From assembly GCA_036785705.1 (NCBI GenBank), contig JAWUZG010000177.1:62001-126000 (forward strand): DNA of 64,000 nucleotides. Direction: 5' to 3'. This document shows positions 34,140 through 45,120 of the stretch, piece by piece. A model generated the notes under the pieces. It searched no databases and was not told the origin of the DNA. It was given only the letters and a program-made list of their open reading frames with translations. The stretch's first letter is position 1, and each line of letters opens with the position of its first letter. The translations under genes were made by a program, and so were the position numbers. This DNA comes from Acanthornis magna (taxonomy: Eukaryota > Chordata > Aves > Passeriformes > Acanthizidae).

Positions 34140-35225
34140 GCATAACATTTCAGGTCAGAAGGGACCACTACATCATCTGTCTTCACCTCCTGTACATCAC
34201 TACCCATCTACTCTTAGACTGAACCAGATGATCTGGGTTCAGCTAAAGCATCTTGCCTAGAAAGACCCCAATTTTGATGTGAAGATATCAAAAAAGGGAG
34301 AATCCTCCCAAGAGCAGCTTGTTCCAGCAGTTAATCACTCACACCCATAAAAACCTCGCACAAGCCTTTTTTTTCATGTGAATTATCAGGTTTTGGCTTC
34401 CAACCGCTGATCTTTAGTTTGATTTTGTTTTCTAGGTTGTAAAGCCTTTAACCTGCTATTTTCATCCCAGGAAGACACTCAGAGATCCTAACCAATCTTG
34501 ATCTTGATAAATCAACTCTGAGGTGCTTTCGAACTCTATGAGGACCTTCCCACTCCCTGCAAATAATTTCTGCGGGACTTTATTCTTTCTTTTTCCTATC
34601 TGGCCACAGAGCATGACTACCACTAGTACCAGATGAGGAAAAACCCTTTGGAAGGAGGTGAAGAAATGAGCCACTCATCCATTTCAGTCATTGCTTTCTA
34701 GGATACGTCTCCCACTTCCCAGCCTGACCTAAATTCTGTCCTGTGAGACAGCAAAGTTTGCATTTGTTTTGTCTGAAGGAACCAAAGTCACCCAACCCTG
34801 GGTTGTGGTTAATGCTGAGCTAATCATTGTTCCACTGAATATTTTATCTGTGGAATTTAATATCAACCTCCCACTCATTCATGAAAGTTTTTAATAGATT
34901 TGGGCCCAATATTGATCCCTGGAGAATATTACAAGGAAAACCCTCAGGCTCTTTGAGAGCTGCCAAGTATTAAGCCATTTCAGAGATCTCTTCATGTTAT
35001 TTTTAGGGTCTGGGACTTTTACAAATAGGTACAGGCTGTGGTGTTGTCTCAAGCGCTGTGTGGAAAGGTAAAGACAGGGCATCCACACAGAAAAACTTCA
35101 TTGTTTCCTTCAAGAATGGATCACCTATTTCCTCAAAGTTTGAAAAATGTCCTATTTTCATAAAAACATGCTGCCCAGATGCCATTTGGCCCAATTCAGG
35201 AGCTTCTGATTTATTCAACATTCCT
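34140..35225 (-). mobile_element. Ancient CR1-type LINE, ORF2 3' half plus 3' UTR, broken
   Basis: On the minus strand, the bases at 34901-34930 translate as NILQGSILGP, the reverse-transcriptase block usually written PQGSxLGP. The same frame continues with N-LLK-TFMNEW, like the xLFNIFINDL stretch that follows in CR1 and L2 elements. About 750 bp further downstream on that strand the sequence matches an old CR1 3' end (plus strand: AGGTCAGAAGGGACCACTAC, TGTTCCAGCAGTTAATCACT, TTTTGGCTTCCAACCG). The order and spacing fit one truncated and internally eroded element. Many stops and shifts interrupt it, so it is not functional. Divergence suggests it predates the songbird CR1 copies elsewhere in the window. 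The region between the blocks is the least certain. Confidence 0.65.
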
Positions 35226-35848
35226 TAATATCACCCCTTCTAACCCTCAGGAATTACTAGAGAGGGGGGCTGGATGCTCCTAAATTATGAATATATTTCC
35301 CAGCATATCAGATGTAGGATAAAACTCAGGTCTCAGGTGTCCAAAGTCATGCTCAGAAGAGACTTGCAATTACCCAGTGCCTGTTTATTGTAGCTTTACA
35401 CCTAAAAGTCCTTGGTGAAGAGCCCAAATTTAGACAGGATTAACTGGAAAACTGGAAAACCTGTGGAGTTGCTAAGATCTCCTGACTCCTGGTAATAACC
35501 CCGAATTTAGGCCTCTGCAAAACCCCAAAGCTTGTGCAGCAGCACACAAGGTTCTTATTTCTCCAATTAGTTTCATTTGTACTCTGGCGAATTTTTTTTC
35601 ACAATTTCTCTCCAGCCAAATCGGAAAGACGAGACTCCCACTGCACCTTTCTTTTTATGGAAAGACAGAGCCGGCGCCCAGATTTCTTGGGGGAAAAACA
35701 GCTGGCATGAGGCTCTGGAGAGAAACAGAACTCTTGTCCCTGCAGAGAACTATTCAAATTTGATTTAAGGTGCCGTATGAAACAGGGAGATCCCGTTTCA
35801 GCTCCTCGCTGCCAAGCCCTGAGTTCACAAAAGCTGCCACCGAGGGGG

Positions 35849-35849
<1 letters not shown>
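35226..35849. other. Non-coding stretch, no gene seen
   Basis: Ordinary unique DNA. The minus-strand 152- and 215-codon frames extending into the next repeat gain their length from the hexamer array and lack domains. Confidence 0.4.

Positions 35850-35901
<52 letters not shown>
35850..35901. repeat. (CAGGGA)n hexanucleotide repeat
   Basis: About 8.5 perfect CAGGGA units. Because the unit is six bases, each frame yields a dipeptide repeat (Arg-Asp, Gly-Thr, or Val-Pro on the other strand), which explains several long spurious frames. The G-rich strand has regularly spaced GGG runs. Confidence 0.96.
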
Positions 35902-35902
<1 letters not shown>

Positions 35903-36500
35903 GATGGTGTTCTTGGATGGCTACAAGGCAGAGCTGCCAGCTGGCCTGGGCACAAAGCACAGAGACCCAAGAGACCCCACAAAGCCCTCGCCAGCTCCAG
36001 CCAGGTGGTTCCCAAACTGGCACCCTGAAAGAGAGAGGGATTAGCCTGCTGAGGCACCTTAGAGGAGCTCTCACCTCCAAGATCAAAGGCACGCTGGCTC
36101 CAGGGCTCTGGTTACACCTGCCTCCCTTGGGGGCAGCCCTTACAAAAGGATTTGGGCTGAGGGATTTGCTCAAGTGCATTTCATAGCGCTCACCAAAAAA
36201 CCCCCAAATAATACAGCCCCAAAATACCCTTTTGTCCCTGGCCACAAAGGAGGGAGCCGTGTTTGGCATGTAAAGCAAGGGGACAGAAATGAGAGCAAGG
36301 AGCAGTGCCAGGTGCTCAGAGAGCACCTCTGAAACACAAGACATCCTGTGCAGCTCAAAGGATTCTCTCCTGCTCTCCACCTCCAGCAGCTGCGAGAGCA
36401 AAGCTTCCTCACTGCTGGGGCAGCCCCAGCACCTCCCAAACCCCTCCCCTCAACTCACAAACAGGTGACACTTGTGCCTCTCGGCAGGACACTGCTGACC

Positions 36501-36688
36501 CTCCTGAACCCCTTTAGCCACGTCTCACTCTCATCCCAAAAAGAAGCCAATGGCTTCAAGGAGTTTGGAGTCTCCTTGCGGAGCTCAGGGGTCCCTCCTG
36601 AACCCCTTTAGCCATGTCTCACCCTCATCTCAAAAAGAAGCCAGTGGTTCCAAAGAGTTTGGAGTCTCCTTGTGGAGCTCAGGGAACT
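36501..36688. repeat. Tandem duplication of a 94-bp unit
   Basis: Units 36501-36594 and 36595-36688 both begin CTCCTGAACCCCTTTAGCCA. They share CTCATC, AAAAAGAAGCCA, GAGTTTGGAGTCTCCTTG and GGAGCTCAGGG in order. By eye they differ at about ten positions. Confidence 0.92.
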
Positions 36689-36977
36689 CGACTTGCCCAT
36701 CTCAGCAGCAGTGGTGACCTCCTCACTGCTCCTCTTTACTCCTCCTTTCCTCCAGCGTTTGCAAACGCACTCACAACAGGGCCAGGGCTTCTCACCCTCA
36801 GTCCTCGGACCCTTTTAGGACGGGGACAGGGAATAAAAAGCAACAGGGATGAGAAAGTCAGGCCTAACCCCGACGGGGCTCCCTGAAGGTCAAACACACT
36901 CATCCTTTTAGTGGCATGAGAATTGACACTGATTTTATTAAAGCAATGTGGCCACTGTCTAAATACTGCTGTGGCCA

Positions 36978-37525
36978 TGATGCCTGATGATTTTTTGCCT
37001 TTTCTTTTTATATACCCTTCTACACATTTTTATACCCTTTTTATCTTTTCTGTGCCCTTCATACACTCTTTGTTCCCTTATCCTACATGCTTGTAATTTT
37101 TGTAGTCTGATATTTTAGCTTAGTTTTGGGGTTCTGCAAGGCAGAAAGACCGAACATTCACAGCAGAAGGCAAGAGAGCTCTGTGCTGTCTCAAAACTCG
37201 AGGCTTCTACCTTGGTTGAAACCTCTCTGGAACATATTTTGTAAACTGAGCTCTAGCCTCGTTTTGGGGAAGGTGATTAAAACAGGGGGACAATTGCTTC
37301 ATTTATTAAGTTTCTTATTGGAGGATTTTAGACAGATATGCTAATTTGCAAGGTCCATAAAATTGTATCTGCGTTACACAGTGAGTGTGAATCTCGGCGT
37401 GTTCCACCCTTAAACAGCTGTGCACCTCAGATCCTATTAAAATCCCGAAGAAAAACCCTTTTACCCCTTTTTTTAACCGTGCCTGCCTCATATTTCTACC
37501 AATAGAAACATGGCAGAAGGCAACA
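36978..37525 (+). mobile_element. Solo LTR, family A (ERV1-like), 548 bp
   Basis: It begins TGATGCCTGATGATTTTTTG and ends GAAGGCAACA. GCCA lies at 36974-36977 and again at 37526-37529, a perfect 4-bp target duplication. It has the same orientation and internal order as 16244-16776, with the TATA-like motif at 37355-37362 and ATTAAA at 37436-37441. Compared with that copy it carries about 10 extra bases near the 3' end (AACATGGCAG). No internal retroviral sequence was found. Confidence 0.92.
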
Positions 37526-37529
37526 GCCA

Positions 37530-38656
37530 CACGTGGCTTGGGTAAAAAATCTTTGATGCCCTGGTCGAAGTGCAGGGAAGCTGAGGCAGCTGATGACCCT
37601 TCTCCCAAGGTCTGGGCGCTGGGTCTGGCCTCCTTCCAGCCCCAGCAGGCTCGTGGCATCCATGGGATCAGCAGAGGTGCTGCTGATCCAGAATCCCACT
37701 CCTCCTCAGACGTCCCTGTGTGTGCACAGCCCCAGCCTGGCAGCCAGCTCACGGCGTTTGTGAGCCCTGTCAGGATTCTGCAGCGCAGAGAAGGGGCTGT
37801 GGGGAACATTTCTTTTATTTATCAGATTCCATTTCACACCGGTGAACCATAAAATTATAACCGCCGCTTTCCCCAGATCTATGACATCTGTCTGTCTGTC
37901 TCTCTCCCACCCACACGTGTGCAGCCTGGTGGCAATAATGGATGTCCTGAAGGAGCAATTTCACCTCTGCTTCCCGAGGATTACAGGCTGCCTCTTCCCG
38001 AAGCAGCAATCCCTGCCCCTGCTTTATTAACCCAACAGCAGGCGTGGAGAAAAGCCCTCACCCGCACAATCGGGAGAGCGGTGCTCTCAGCATTTATGGA
38101 GAGCAGGAAATTAGGAATGTGTTATCAAGCCAGCTGAGGATCAGGATCAAACCTCACCAAAATAATAGGTGAGGAGGAGAGTTTCCTTCCAGTTGCTTGG
38201 GATTTTACCTAAGGAGAGCTGCAGATCTCCTGCTTTAATGCCCTGAGTTACAATATCACCTTTTTGGCTCATGTTTTAGGAAAGCACAAGAGTTCCTGTT
38301 CCTTTATCTTCTCCAAAGGACACACAGATTTTAAAGGTGTTTGTCCCGAAAAGAGGAGAAGGGAAAACAAGGCTTTATTTTATTTCTTGTTTCAGCCATC
38401 ACTCTCTGAATCAGCAACTCCAAAAATCCTTCCCTGTCTGAAGATCTTATTTATACCTCTGGAAACAGAAATAGTCTGGGAAGAAGGGAATACAAGCCAA
38501 GTAGGAGCCCAGCTCAAACCCACCCCTGGCCAGAGACCCCATCTTCACCATTTATTTACCTCTAATTCCCTCCATTCAGCCAAAGCATCTCTGAAATGGC
38601 CATAAACCACACCCAGGACTATTTCTGCCCATTCCTTACGGAGAGGGGTGGGATAA
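37530..38656. other. Non-coding stretch, no gene seen
   Basis: A 164-codon minus frame (37315-37809) starts outside and ends inside the family A LTR and has no domain. Small CpG-containing patches occur near 37855 and 38045. No further mobile element was recognised. Confidence 0.4.
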
Positions 38657-38661
38657 ACCTG

Positions 38662-39316
38662 TGTCCTAGGTTACATGGAAGGTATAAGCAAAACTATGTA
38701 TTCTATTCCCATCTCCATAAGCTGTTAAAACAGGTGGGGCAGTGTTCTTTATGTCAGCATGACCCAGCCCTGCTAACACCATCGGGGCTATCTCTGCTCA
38801 TGGCCATCGAGGGCTCCGGGAGTGACTCCTAAGATTCCATCAGCCATTGGGAGATGCCCTGCCCAGAGGGAAGGAACTGAACATTCCCACGGGCATATAA
38901 GAGAGAGACTCTGGAACATTGGGCTACCTTTTCCACTGGATTCCCAGAGGGGAAGAGCTCAAGAGCCACTGCTGGACCTCCAGAGACCGACGAGATTTTT
39001 CTACAGGATCACCACTTCAACAAGAGCACATCCATCACTCCAACAGGACTGCAGCCACCATCGTTAACTGGACTGCAGCACCACCCTAACAGGGTGACAG
39101 GTTGTATTCTAACTTTGTCTGTCTGAACTGTTGTTTCTGTATTATTGCCTTGCTCTAAATTTTAGTGTAAAAACTGTTATTCTTTCTCCCATATCTTTGT
39201 CTGAAAGCCCTTGATTCTGAAGTTTTAATAATTCGGAGGGGAAGGGGGTCACATTATCCATTCTAAGGGAGGCTCTCACCTTCCTTAGCAAGACACCCGT
39301 CTTTCAAACCAAGGCA
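38662..39316 (+). mobile_element. Solo LTR, family C (ERVL-like), 655 bp
   Basis: It starts TGTCCTAGGTTACATGG and ends CAAACCAAGGCA. The 5 bases before (ACCTG, 38657-38661) and after (ACTTG, 39317-39321) match at four of five positions, suiting an aged 5-bp duplication of ERVL type. Inside are AACAGGTGGGGCAGTGTTC, a TATA box GCATATAAGAGAGAGACTC (38893-38911), CAGGATCACCACTTCAACA and TCTTTGTCTGAAAGCCC. This wording resembles an abundant passerine ERVL LTR as I remember it. Usual members carry AGTAAAGAACTG as the poly(A) region; here it reads AGTGTAAAAACTG, so the signal may be damaged. No retroviral genes adjoin it. Confidence 0.85.
38893..38900 (+). promoter_or_regulatory. TATA box of family C LTR
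   Basis: GCATATAA followed by a purine-rich GAGAGAGAC, in the middle of the LTR where the U3/R border is expected. Activity cannot be judged from sequence. Confidence 0.5.
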
Positions 39317-39321
39317 ACTTG

Positions 39322-40084
39322 GAGCAGGCTTCTCGTCCCCTGTGCCCAGCAAGAGTTAGATCCTATTTGCAGCTCCCAAGGATGCCGTGAAGCTCCGGGA
39401 CTGGTGGGATTGCCTGGCGCTAATGGGGGATGTTTAGAAAAACATGTTCTGAATCCCTGGAAACATTTAGCTCAGCCAGTTTGTTTTCCTAAAAGATATG
39501 AAATATTGCTGAGCTGAGGGCTCAGAGCAGACATCTCCCCGAGGAGCTCTGTGACCTGAGTTATGCAGATCGCATTAGACAATCACGCCGGGCTCTTTTA
39601 GCTCTCAATTCCATGAATTTATAAGTAGTCACCAAATAGTTCCAACGATAATTGTCAGCCTGGGCTGAAAAGAGCTTAGCTAGGCACACAGGCCTTATGT
39701 GAAGTGAAAAGTTTTTATTACTATTATTATTATTATTTTTATTGCAGACGGGTTTCGTCTCGCTCAGCTTTAAACTCCATTTTCTCCATCAGGATGCAGA
39801 TTGCACAAGACAAGTTGCCTGACCCAATGACCAGGCCTGTAATGGGACTGGGACAGTAATTGCCATATTTGCCAGACAAGGATGAATTGCCTCTTCCAGA
39901 TGAGCCACACAGACAGCAGAGATGAAGTTTATCATCGCCCTAAATGTGTTCTGTTTTCTGCTGATGCATAAACATCCTAGCAATTAGTTTGCTGTGTTAG
40001 GGCTCCCTTTTCCACATCGTTTTCCTGAGGGTTTATATCAGAGTTTTTGTGGGCTACTGACAGCATAGGCTTTTAAGACAATTC
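39322..40084. other. Non-coding stretch with short (ATT)n
   Basis: An (ATT)n run occupies 39716-39741. The block 39525-39690 is AT-rich and repeat-free, and could be conserved non-coding DNA. No gene was recognised. Confidence 0.4.
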
Positions 40085-40284
40085 GTGGGGAAATAACAAC
40101 TTAAAGGGTGGTCAGGCATTGGAAAAAGCTGCCCATGGGGGTGGAATCACACATCTGGAAGTTTTTAAAAAGCATCTGGATGTGGCACTTGCCTCAGTGT
40201 TGGCCTTGGCATTGCTGAGTTAATGGTTGAACTCAACGATCTTGGAGGTTTTTTTCCAACTTAAATGATTCTGTGATTCTATGG
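40085..40284 (+). mobile_element. CR1 LINE 3' end
   Basis: Sense blocks: AGGGTGGTCAGGCATTGGAA, GCTGCCCATGGGGGTGGAAT, AAGCATCTGGATGTGGCACT, GTTGGCCTTGGCATTGCTGA and GTTAATGGTTGAACTCAACG, ending in ATGATTCTGTGATTCTATGG with two clear tail octamers. Confidence 0.95.
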
Positions 40285-40510
40285 CAATTCCAGCATCCTC
40301 AAATAGTAGTGCATGAATCGGAATTCTTTGCTGTTTTGGAGTGTATTATGGATTTAGAGCATCTGATGCTGGAAATCCTGGGAGAGAGGAAGATGTCGAT
40401 TGGTAGTGTAAAAGGTATTTACCAAGCTGAGAGTAACTAAATTAATTCCCATCTAATTAGAGCACATAGCAGGGCTTCAAAAAATCACCCATTCCTCTCC
40501 TACTGTTTTC

Positions 40511-40676
40511 AAAGAATCACAGAATAGTTTGGGTCTGAAGGGACCTTCAAGATCATCGAATTCCAACCTCCTGCCATGGGCAGGGACACCTTCCACTGTC
40601 CCAGACTGCTCCAAGCCCTGTCCAGCCTGGCCTTGGACACTGCCAGGGATCCAGGGTCAGCCGCAGTTTCTCATTT
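40511..40676 (-). mobile_element. CR1 LINE 3' end
   Basis: The plus strand reads AAAGAATCACAGAATAGTTT, GAAGGGACCTTCAAGATCAT, TGCCATGGGCAGGGACACC and TTGGACACTGCCAGGGATCC. It is a different subfamily from the inverted copy 226 bp upstream. It is truncated after CAGCCGCAGTTTCTC. Confidence 0.94.
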
Positions 40677-43423
40677 CCTCCAAGATATTTGTCTGTAGCA
40701 TCAGTGAGACCATCGCTGGTAGCTCCTACAACTTGACCTCATCTGAATTCCTAACTTCAAATTCAGAGTAGCCCATTAAAAATTATCCAAATTGGCTTTT
40801 TGTGTATAGACCAAACAGCTCCCCCCAGATCGTGTCTATTTTCTTCAGAAATCATAATCCTTTCATTAAAGAATCTAATGAATTAATTTTCCTATGACTC
40901 AAGACAGGTCAGATCTCAGTAAAATTCCATTTCACCAGAACATTCAGACACAGTTTAGCATTAACTTCTCCATTTCCTCGGCTTTGTTTGTGATTCTTTT
41001 TTAATTTATTTTTCCATACAATTTGTCAAGCAGCAGTTGATGCATGGCTCTTCTTAAAAAAAGATAGCTCAGAGACCAATTAGTCAACCCAGGGACGGGC
41101 AAACTCCTCCTAACACAACTGCAGGACTGCCACAAAATGGAACCTAAATAAAGATCTATCTAGCTTTTAAAAATATTAACCTTTTTATTGACACTGCCAT
41201 CTATCAGAAGGTTTGTTCTCTGAATGATGAGATGGGAGCAGCCAAAAAGCTGAGCTAAAGGCCACCAGCTCCCCCATCGCCACACAGATGGGGAGCAAAT
41301 GCCCAGGGGTGCTTTTAGGCATAAAGACTCACTAAGAAACCGTTTTGGCAAAATAACGGAGATTAAAGCATGATTTAGAAGTTCAGTTTATATTGAATGC
41401 TCCCTTAATTACTTAGGAATTGACAGACTTAATAAAACCTCATATCCAGCCCTCTCTATCTCCTGTTTCTGCTGTCAGCTCCTGCCAGATGCTTCATAAA
41501 AGGTGGAAGTGTCCTACAAAAGCCAGGGCCTTTTATTTGGTATCTGTATTTTCTAACACCTAGACAATGGGTTATAACCTGAATAACTGTACTTAAGACT
41601 TCTAAATGTCTAGGCAGTTGCTATTTTTTAAAAATTAAAAATCACATTAAAGCATTAAGCTGCAAAATGTTTCATTTTTAAAAGGGTTTTTTCCCTGCCT
41701 TTGCTTGCAAATGCATCTTCAGGAGTGTTGTTGGGAATGACAGCTTGAGGATTAAAAAATAAATAACCACCTTAGTCATTGTCCTGGGGAAATTCTCTCT
41801 AAATATGGAGAGAATCAGTGCCAGGACCCAGCGTAAGGACTGAAATTAAACTTCCATGTGGAGATGTTGGTTCACAGAATTCAGTTCATCGAGCCCTTAC
41901 AGAAGTGCAAGGAGCTTATTTCAGGCTCAGCACATGAGAGAGGAGGTTAAAAACTTGTAATTTGCAAGTTGTGCGCCTGAACTTAGAAATGCTGAGCTGG
42001 TTTCGGAGCAATAAAAATAATCTTTTACCAAATAAACCTTTCCCCCAGAAAGGAATTAAAGGATCAGGTGTTGTGCTGGAAATACCTGTGGTAGCAGTTT
42101 ATCTGGGGCAGTTGGAGGGGTGGGAGGTGAGAAGGAACTCAGACCCAAAGCACTGAAGGTTCTGAGGCAGAATAATCCTCAAGAGATCCTAATTCTGATC
42201 AATAAATGTGTATCAACATTGATAAGCCATTAATGAGCAGATGTCTGGGAGATCTCTCTGCAGCAGCCATCCCTGCTTGGGAAATCATTGTTCCTCTTAC
42301 AAGAGACCACTGAAATCTCGGATTTCACACTTTGAGAGGCAGAAATGGTGAGTGAGGTTGATTCATTTTCACCCTTCATGAGAGAAAAGGTGAGATCAAG
42401 GGATGCTCTTCAGACTGTCCACCAAAGGGAAGGAAATGAAAGCATCTCCTGGTTGTTAGACAAGCATCCTCAGGCTTGGTAAAAAAAGCTGAGCTCCCAG
42501 AGCATCCTAGAGCTCCTGTCACTGTTGATAAGCTCAGGACAAACCCCACGGATTACTGGGAGAGAGGTCAGAGTGCAGCTCCACCTCTAACAATCTAATT
42601 TCCATTTTTTACCTTTTTTGTTTTCTCCAGATCTCTGCAACCACTCCATCATCGAGCAGGACTGGGAACTTGAGCCTCCACAGTGGTGTTCGTGTGGCAG
42701 GACCTCACCTGTCTGTGGGAGCTCAGCCTCGGGGAGTTGTTGTTTCACCCTTTTTAGAGGTTAAAAACATGGCCCTCAAAAGAGAGGTTTGTAGAGGAGC
42801 TGTTCTGCTCTTTTCTCCTTTTATTTTTTCCCAGTTAAACTTTAAGGAAAGGCTGAGGATTGCAAATGTGATATTTGGCTAGGAAGGATTCCAGCATGAG
42901 GAACCACCACTCTCTTCCTCTTGGTTCGAAAAGACCAGTCTATTTAAGGTTCAAAACCATATGTTGCTCCCCCACTGCAACTCCATCCCTTTTGTTGCCT
43001 GGCTGCCAGCGAGAGGATGCCGCTTTCCTTCATCTGGCTCAAACCCATGGTGTTGCTGATTGTACATCACGGATTATTCCCTAAATCTTGGTTGTGTGAC
43101 GATGTGACATCTCAACAGAGCTCCCTGCCAATGCTGTGTAAAAAATATTCCCAGCTGATGCCACCGTCACAGACAGAGACATTTGCCTGGGAAATCACTG
43201 CTGTCTTTGAAAACAGAAAAAGGGCAAGGAGATAAACCTCCACCTCCACAGATCCCTCCTCAGATATTGCCTGTCACCTGCTGGTGACCTCAAAATGAGA
43301 ACCCACCTTCCCACATCAGGGGTATTACGTCCTGGACCTGCTGAACCCAAAATAACCCCAGATTTGAGTGGCAAAACCTTCAGATTCTGGGGTGTGGGAG
43401 ACCCACTTCACTGTCCCTTCCCA
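40677..43423. other. AT-rich repeat-poor non-coding stretch, no gene seen
   Basis: About 2.7 kb with no recognised CR1 or LTR and no frame above 80 codons. Several AT-rich blocks (41340-41480, 41560-41680, 42180-42240) contain ATTAA/TTAAT cores. It could hold conserved non-coding elements, which only alignment would show. Confidence 0.4.
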
Positions 43424-43785
43424 TGGAATCATTAAGGTTGGAAAGGACCTCCAACACCATCAAGTGTAACCTTCAATCAAAATATCCACTAAACCATGGG
43501 ATGAAGTGCTGGATCTGCTCAGTTTTTGAACAGCTCCAGGCACGGTGATTCCGTCACTTCCATGGGCAGCCTGTTCTGATGTTTAATCACTCTTACAGCG
43601 AAGAAATTTTGTTTAATTTTCAACATGATCCTCCCCTGGATTCAACAACTTGAAGCCCTTTCCTCTTGTGCTGTCACTTTTCTGTGAGAACAGCCTGACC
43701 CACTGACCCCCACCTCACCACAACCTCCTTCCAGATAGCTGTAGGGTGTAACAAAATCTCTCCTCTGCATCATTTTCTCCAGAAA
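43424..43785 (-). mobile_element. CR1 LINE 3' end, 360 bp, diverged
   Basis: The plus strand gives GGAATCATTAAGGTTGGAAA, GGACCTCCAACACCATCAAG, GGCAGCCTGTTCTGATGTTT, CAGCGAAGAAATTTTGTTTA, CTTGAAGCCCTTTCCTCTTG and CACCTCACCACAACCTCCTT in antisense CR1 order. It is the same broad subfamily as 32511. Substitutions are numerous. Confidence 0.92.
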
Positions 43786-44079
43786 AAAAATAGGAATTCT
43801 TCTTTCTGCCAGCAGGATCCTCAGCACAAAGCCCCACATCTTTTGCTGAAGGTTCCTCATGCCTGAAGGTGGAGACTGAATTAAGTCCCACCAGAAGCAG
43901 AACTACTACTCTGAGTAGGACCTCTACTACTTCATTTCTCACCCATTCCTCATCAAAAAGAGGGTTCAGCTGGCAAGGGGACATTAATGACAACCAAAAC
44001 CATCAGTGCAGACACGGTTCAGGTACATGAACTCCACCAGTTTTGGAGGAAACGAGCACACACACGTGAGGGAAGTCTG

Positions 44080-44540
44080 GAGTAATAACATTTTAGCAGC
44101 TCTCAGATGACACAGGAGAACGGCAGAAATGTCAAACCTAACCCCATTATTCAAAAATAGGAGCACGCGATTAGACAAGCAATTATACACCGAGGAGCTT
44201 AACATAAATTGTGGGTAAAAATATCAGAAACAATTTTTCAGGATTTAGTGAGGGAAGCACCTTGTAAAGCATAATTGGATTAGAGAAGACAGCCAGCACG
44301 GATTTACAAGCAGGAGGTCTTTTGCTTAACTAACTTGTGGGGAGTTCTTTGAAGCTGCAGCATTACTGCCAAGGTAGGCGAGGGAAATGGAATAGATGTT
44401 ATGCACTGAGATTTCCCAAAAGCAATTGGAGAAGTTGTACAGTGAGATTATCAGCTAATGGAAGCAGTCGTGCTACAAAAGTGGGCTGGCTTAGAGGAAT
44501 GGCTCAGAAGCAGAAAACAGCCACTGTGTGGGCTGGCTTG
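44080..44540 (+). mobile_element. Ancient CR1-type LINE fragment with broken reverse-transcriptase motifs
   Basis: Three reverse-transcriptase blocks are readable in order. Bases 44181-44204 give NYTPRSLT, then a stop, then IVGK, like NYRPISLTSVxGK. Bases 44294-44305 give QHGF, followed by a GRSxLTNL-like stretch with a stop. Bases 44383-44427 give GNGIDVMH-stop-DFPKAI, like GxAVDVIYLDFxKAFD, which contains the first catalytic Asp region. The blocks fall in three different reading frames and each meets a stop, so the enzyme is dead. The neighbouring young-looking CR1 at 43424 lies on the opposite strand, so they are separate insertions. Confidence 0.75.
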
Positions 44541-44819
44541 CCATGTTCACTCTCAACCTCAAAAGGGAGTTATTTAAGTGCTTGGCCTGGGGAAGAAGGA
44601 GGTGGAGGGCTTCAGGCTTGGAGAGCTCTCCTGCTCGGATTTCAGAGAGCTCCCAGCTCTTTTGCAAAGTGCAAATCTCCCAGCAGGGCTCAGTTTATCA
44701 GTCCCCAGGATGGGGACAGCCCAGGGAGATCATTCCTCCTCCAGACAGAGGTACAGTTCAAAGGCAGCCTGGCTGCACAGGCTGCTCACAGAAGGAAAAC
44801 CAAACTTTGCTTCCACTAA

Positions 44820-44880
44820 ACGAGGGAGGAAACTGAGGAATAAGTAGGAAAATGTGCTTGATCTCACCCAAATCAGTGTC
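44820..44880 (+). mobile_element. Possible MIR-like core
   Basis: GAGGGAGGAAACTGAGGAATAAG then GATCTCACCCAAATCAGTG resembles the MIR core but is only about 60 bases. It could be chance. Confidence 0.2.
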
Positions 44881-45120
44881 CAATGGAGCACAGATCCCTC
44901 TGGCTCGTGTTGCCACACAGCATGTTCAAAGCAGAGGATTTTTGTGCATGTGCAGGGTGAGCACAGCCTGTCCTTGCCACCCCCACAGGGAAAGAGGAAA
45001 GGTTTTGGGAAAGATGAACGCTTCAAGGAGAGGGCAGAGGGGGTGGTGGCAGCAGGCACAGAGCCCTGCAGCAGGAGAGGCTCTGCTCTCAGTCCCTCCT
45101 CTGCAGCCAACAGATGAATT

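Noticed and set aside
35754..36401. 215-codon minus-strand frame and overlapping 152- and 138-codon frames
   Set aside because: Their length comes from the (CAGGGA)n array, which cannot contain a stop and gives dipeptide repeats in every frame.
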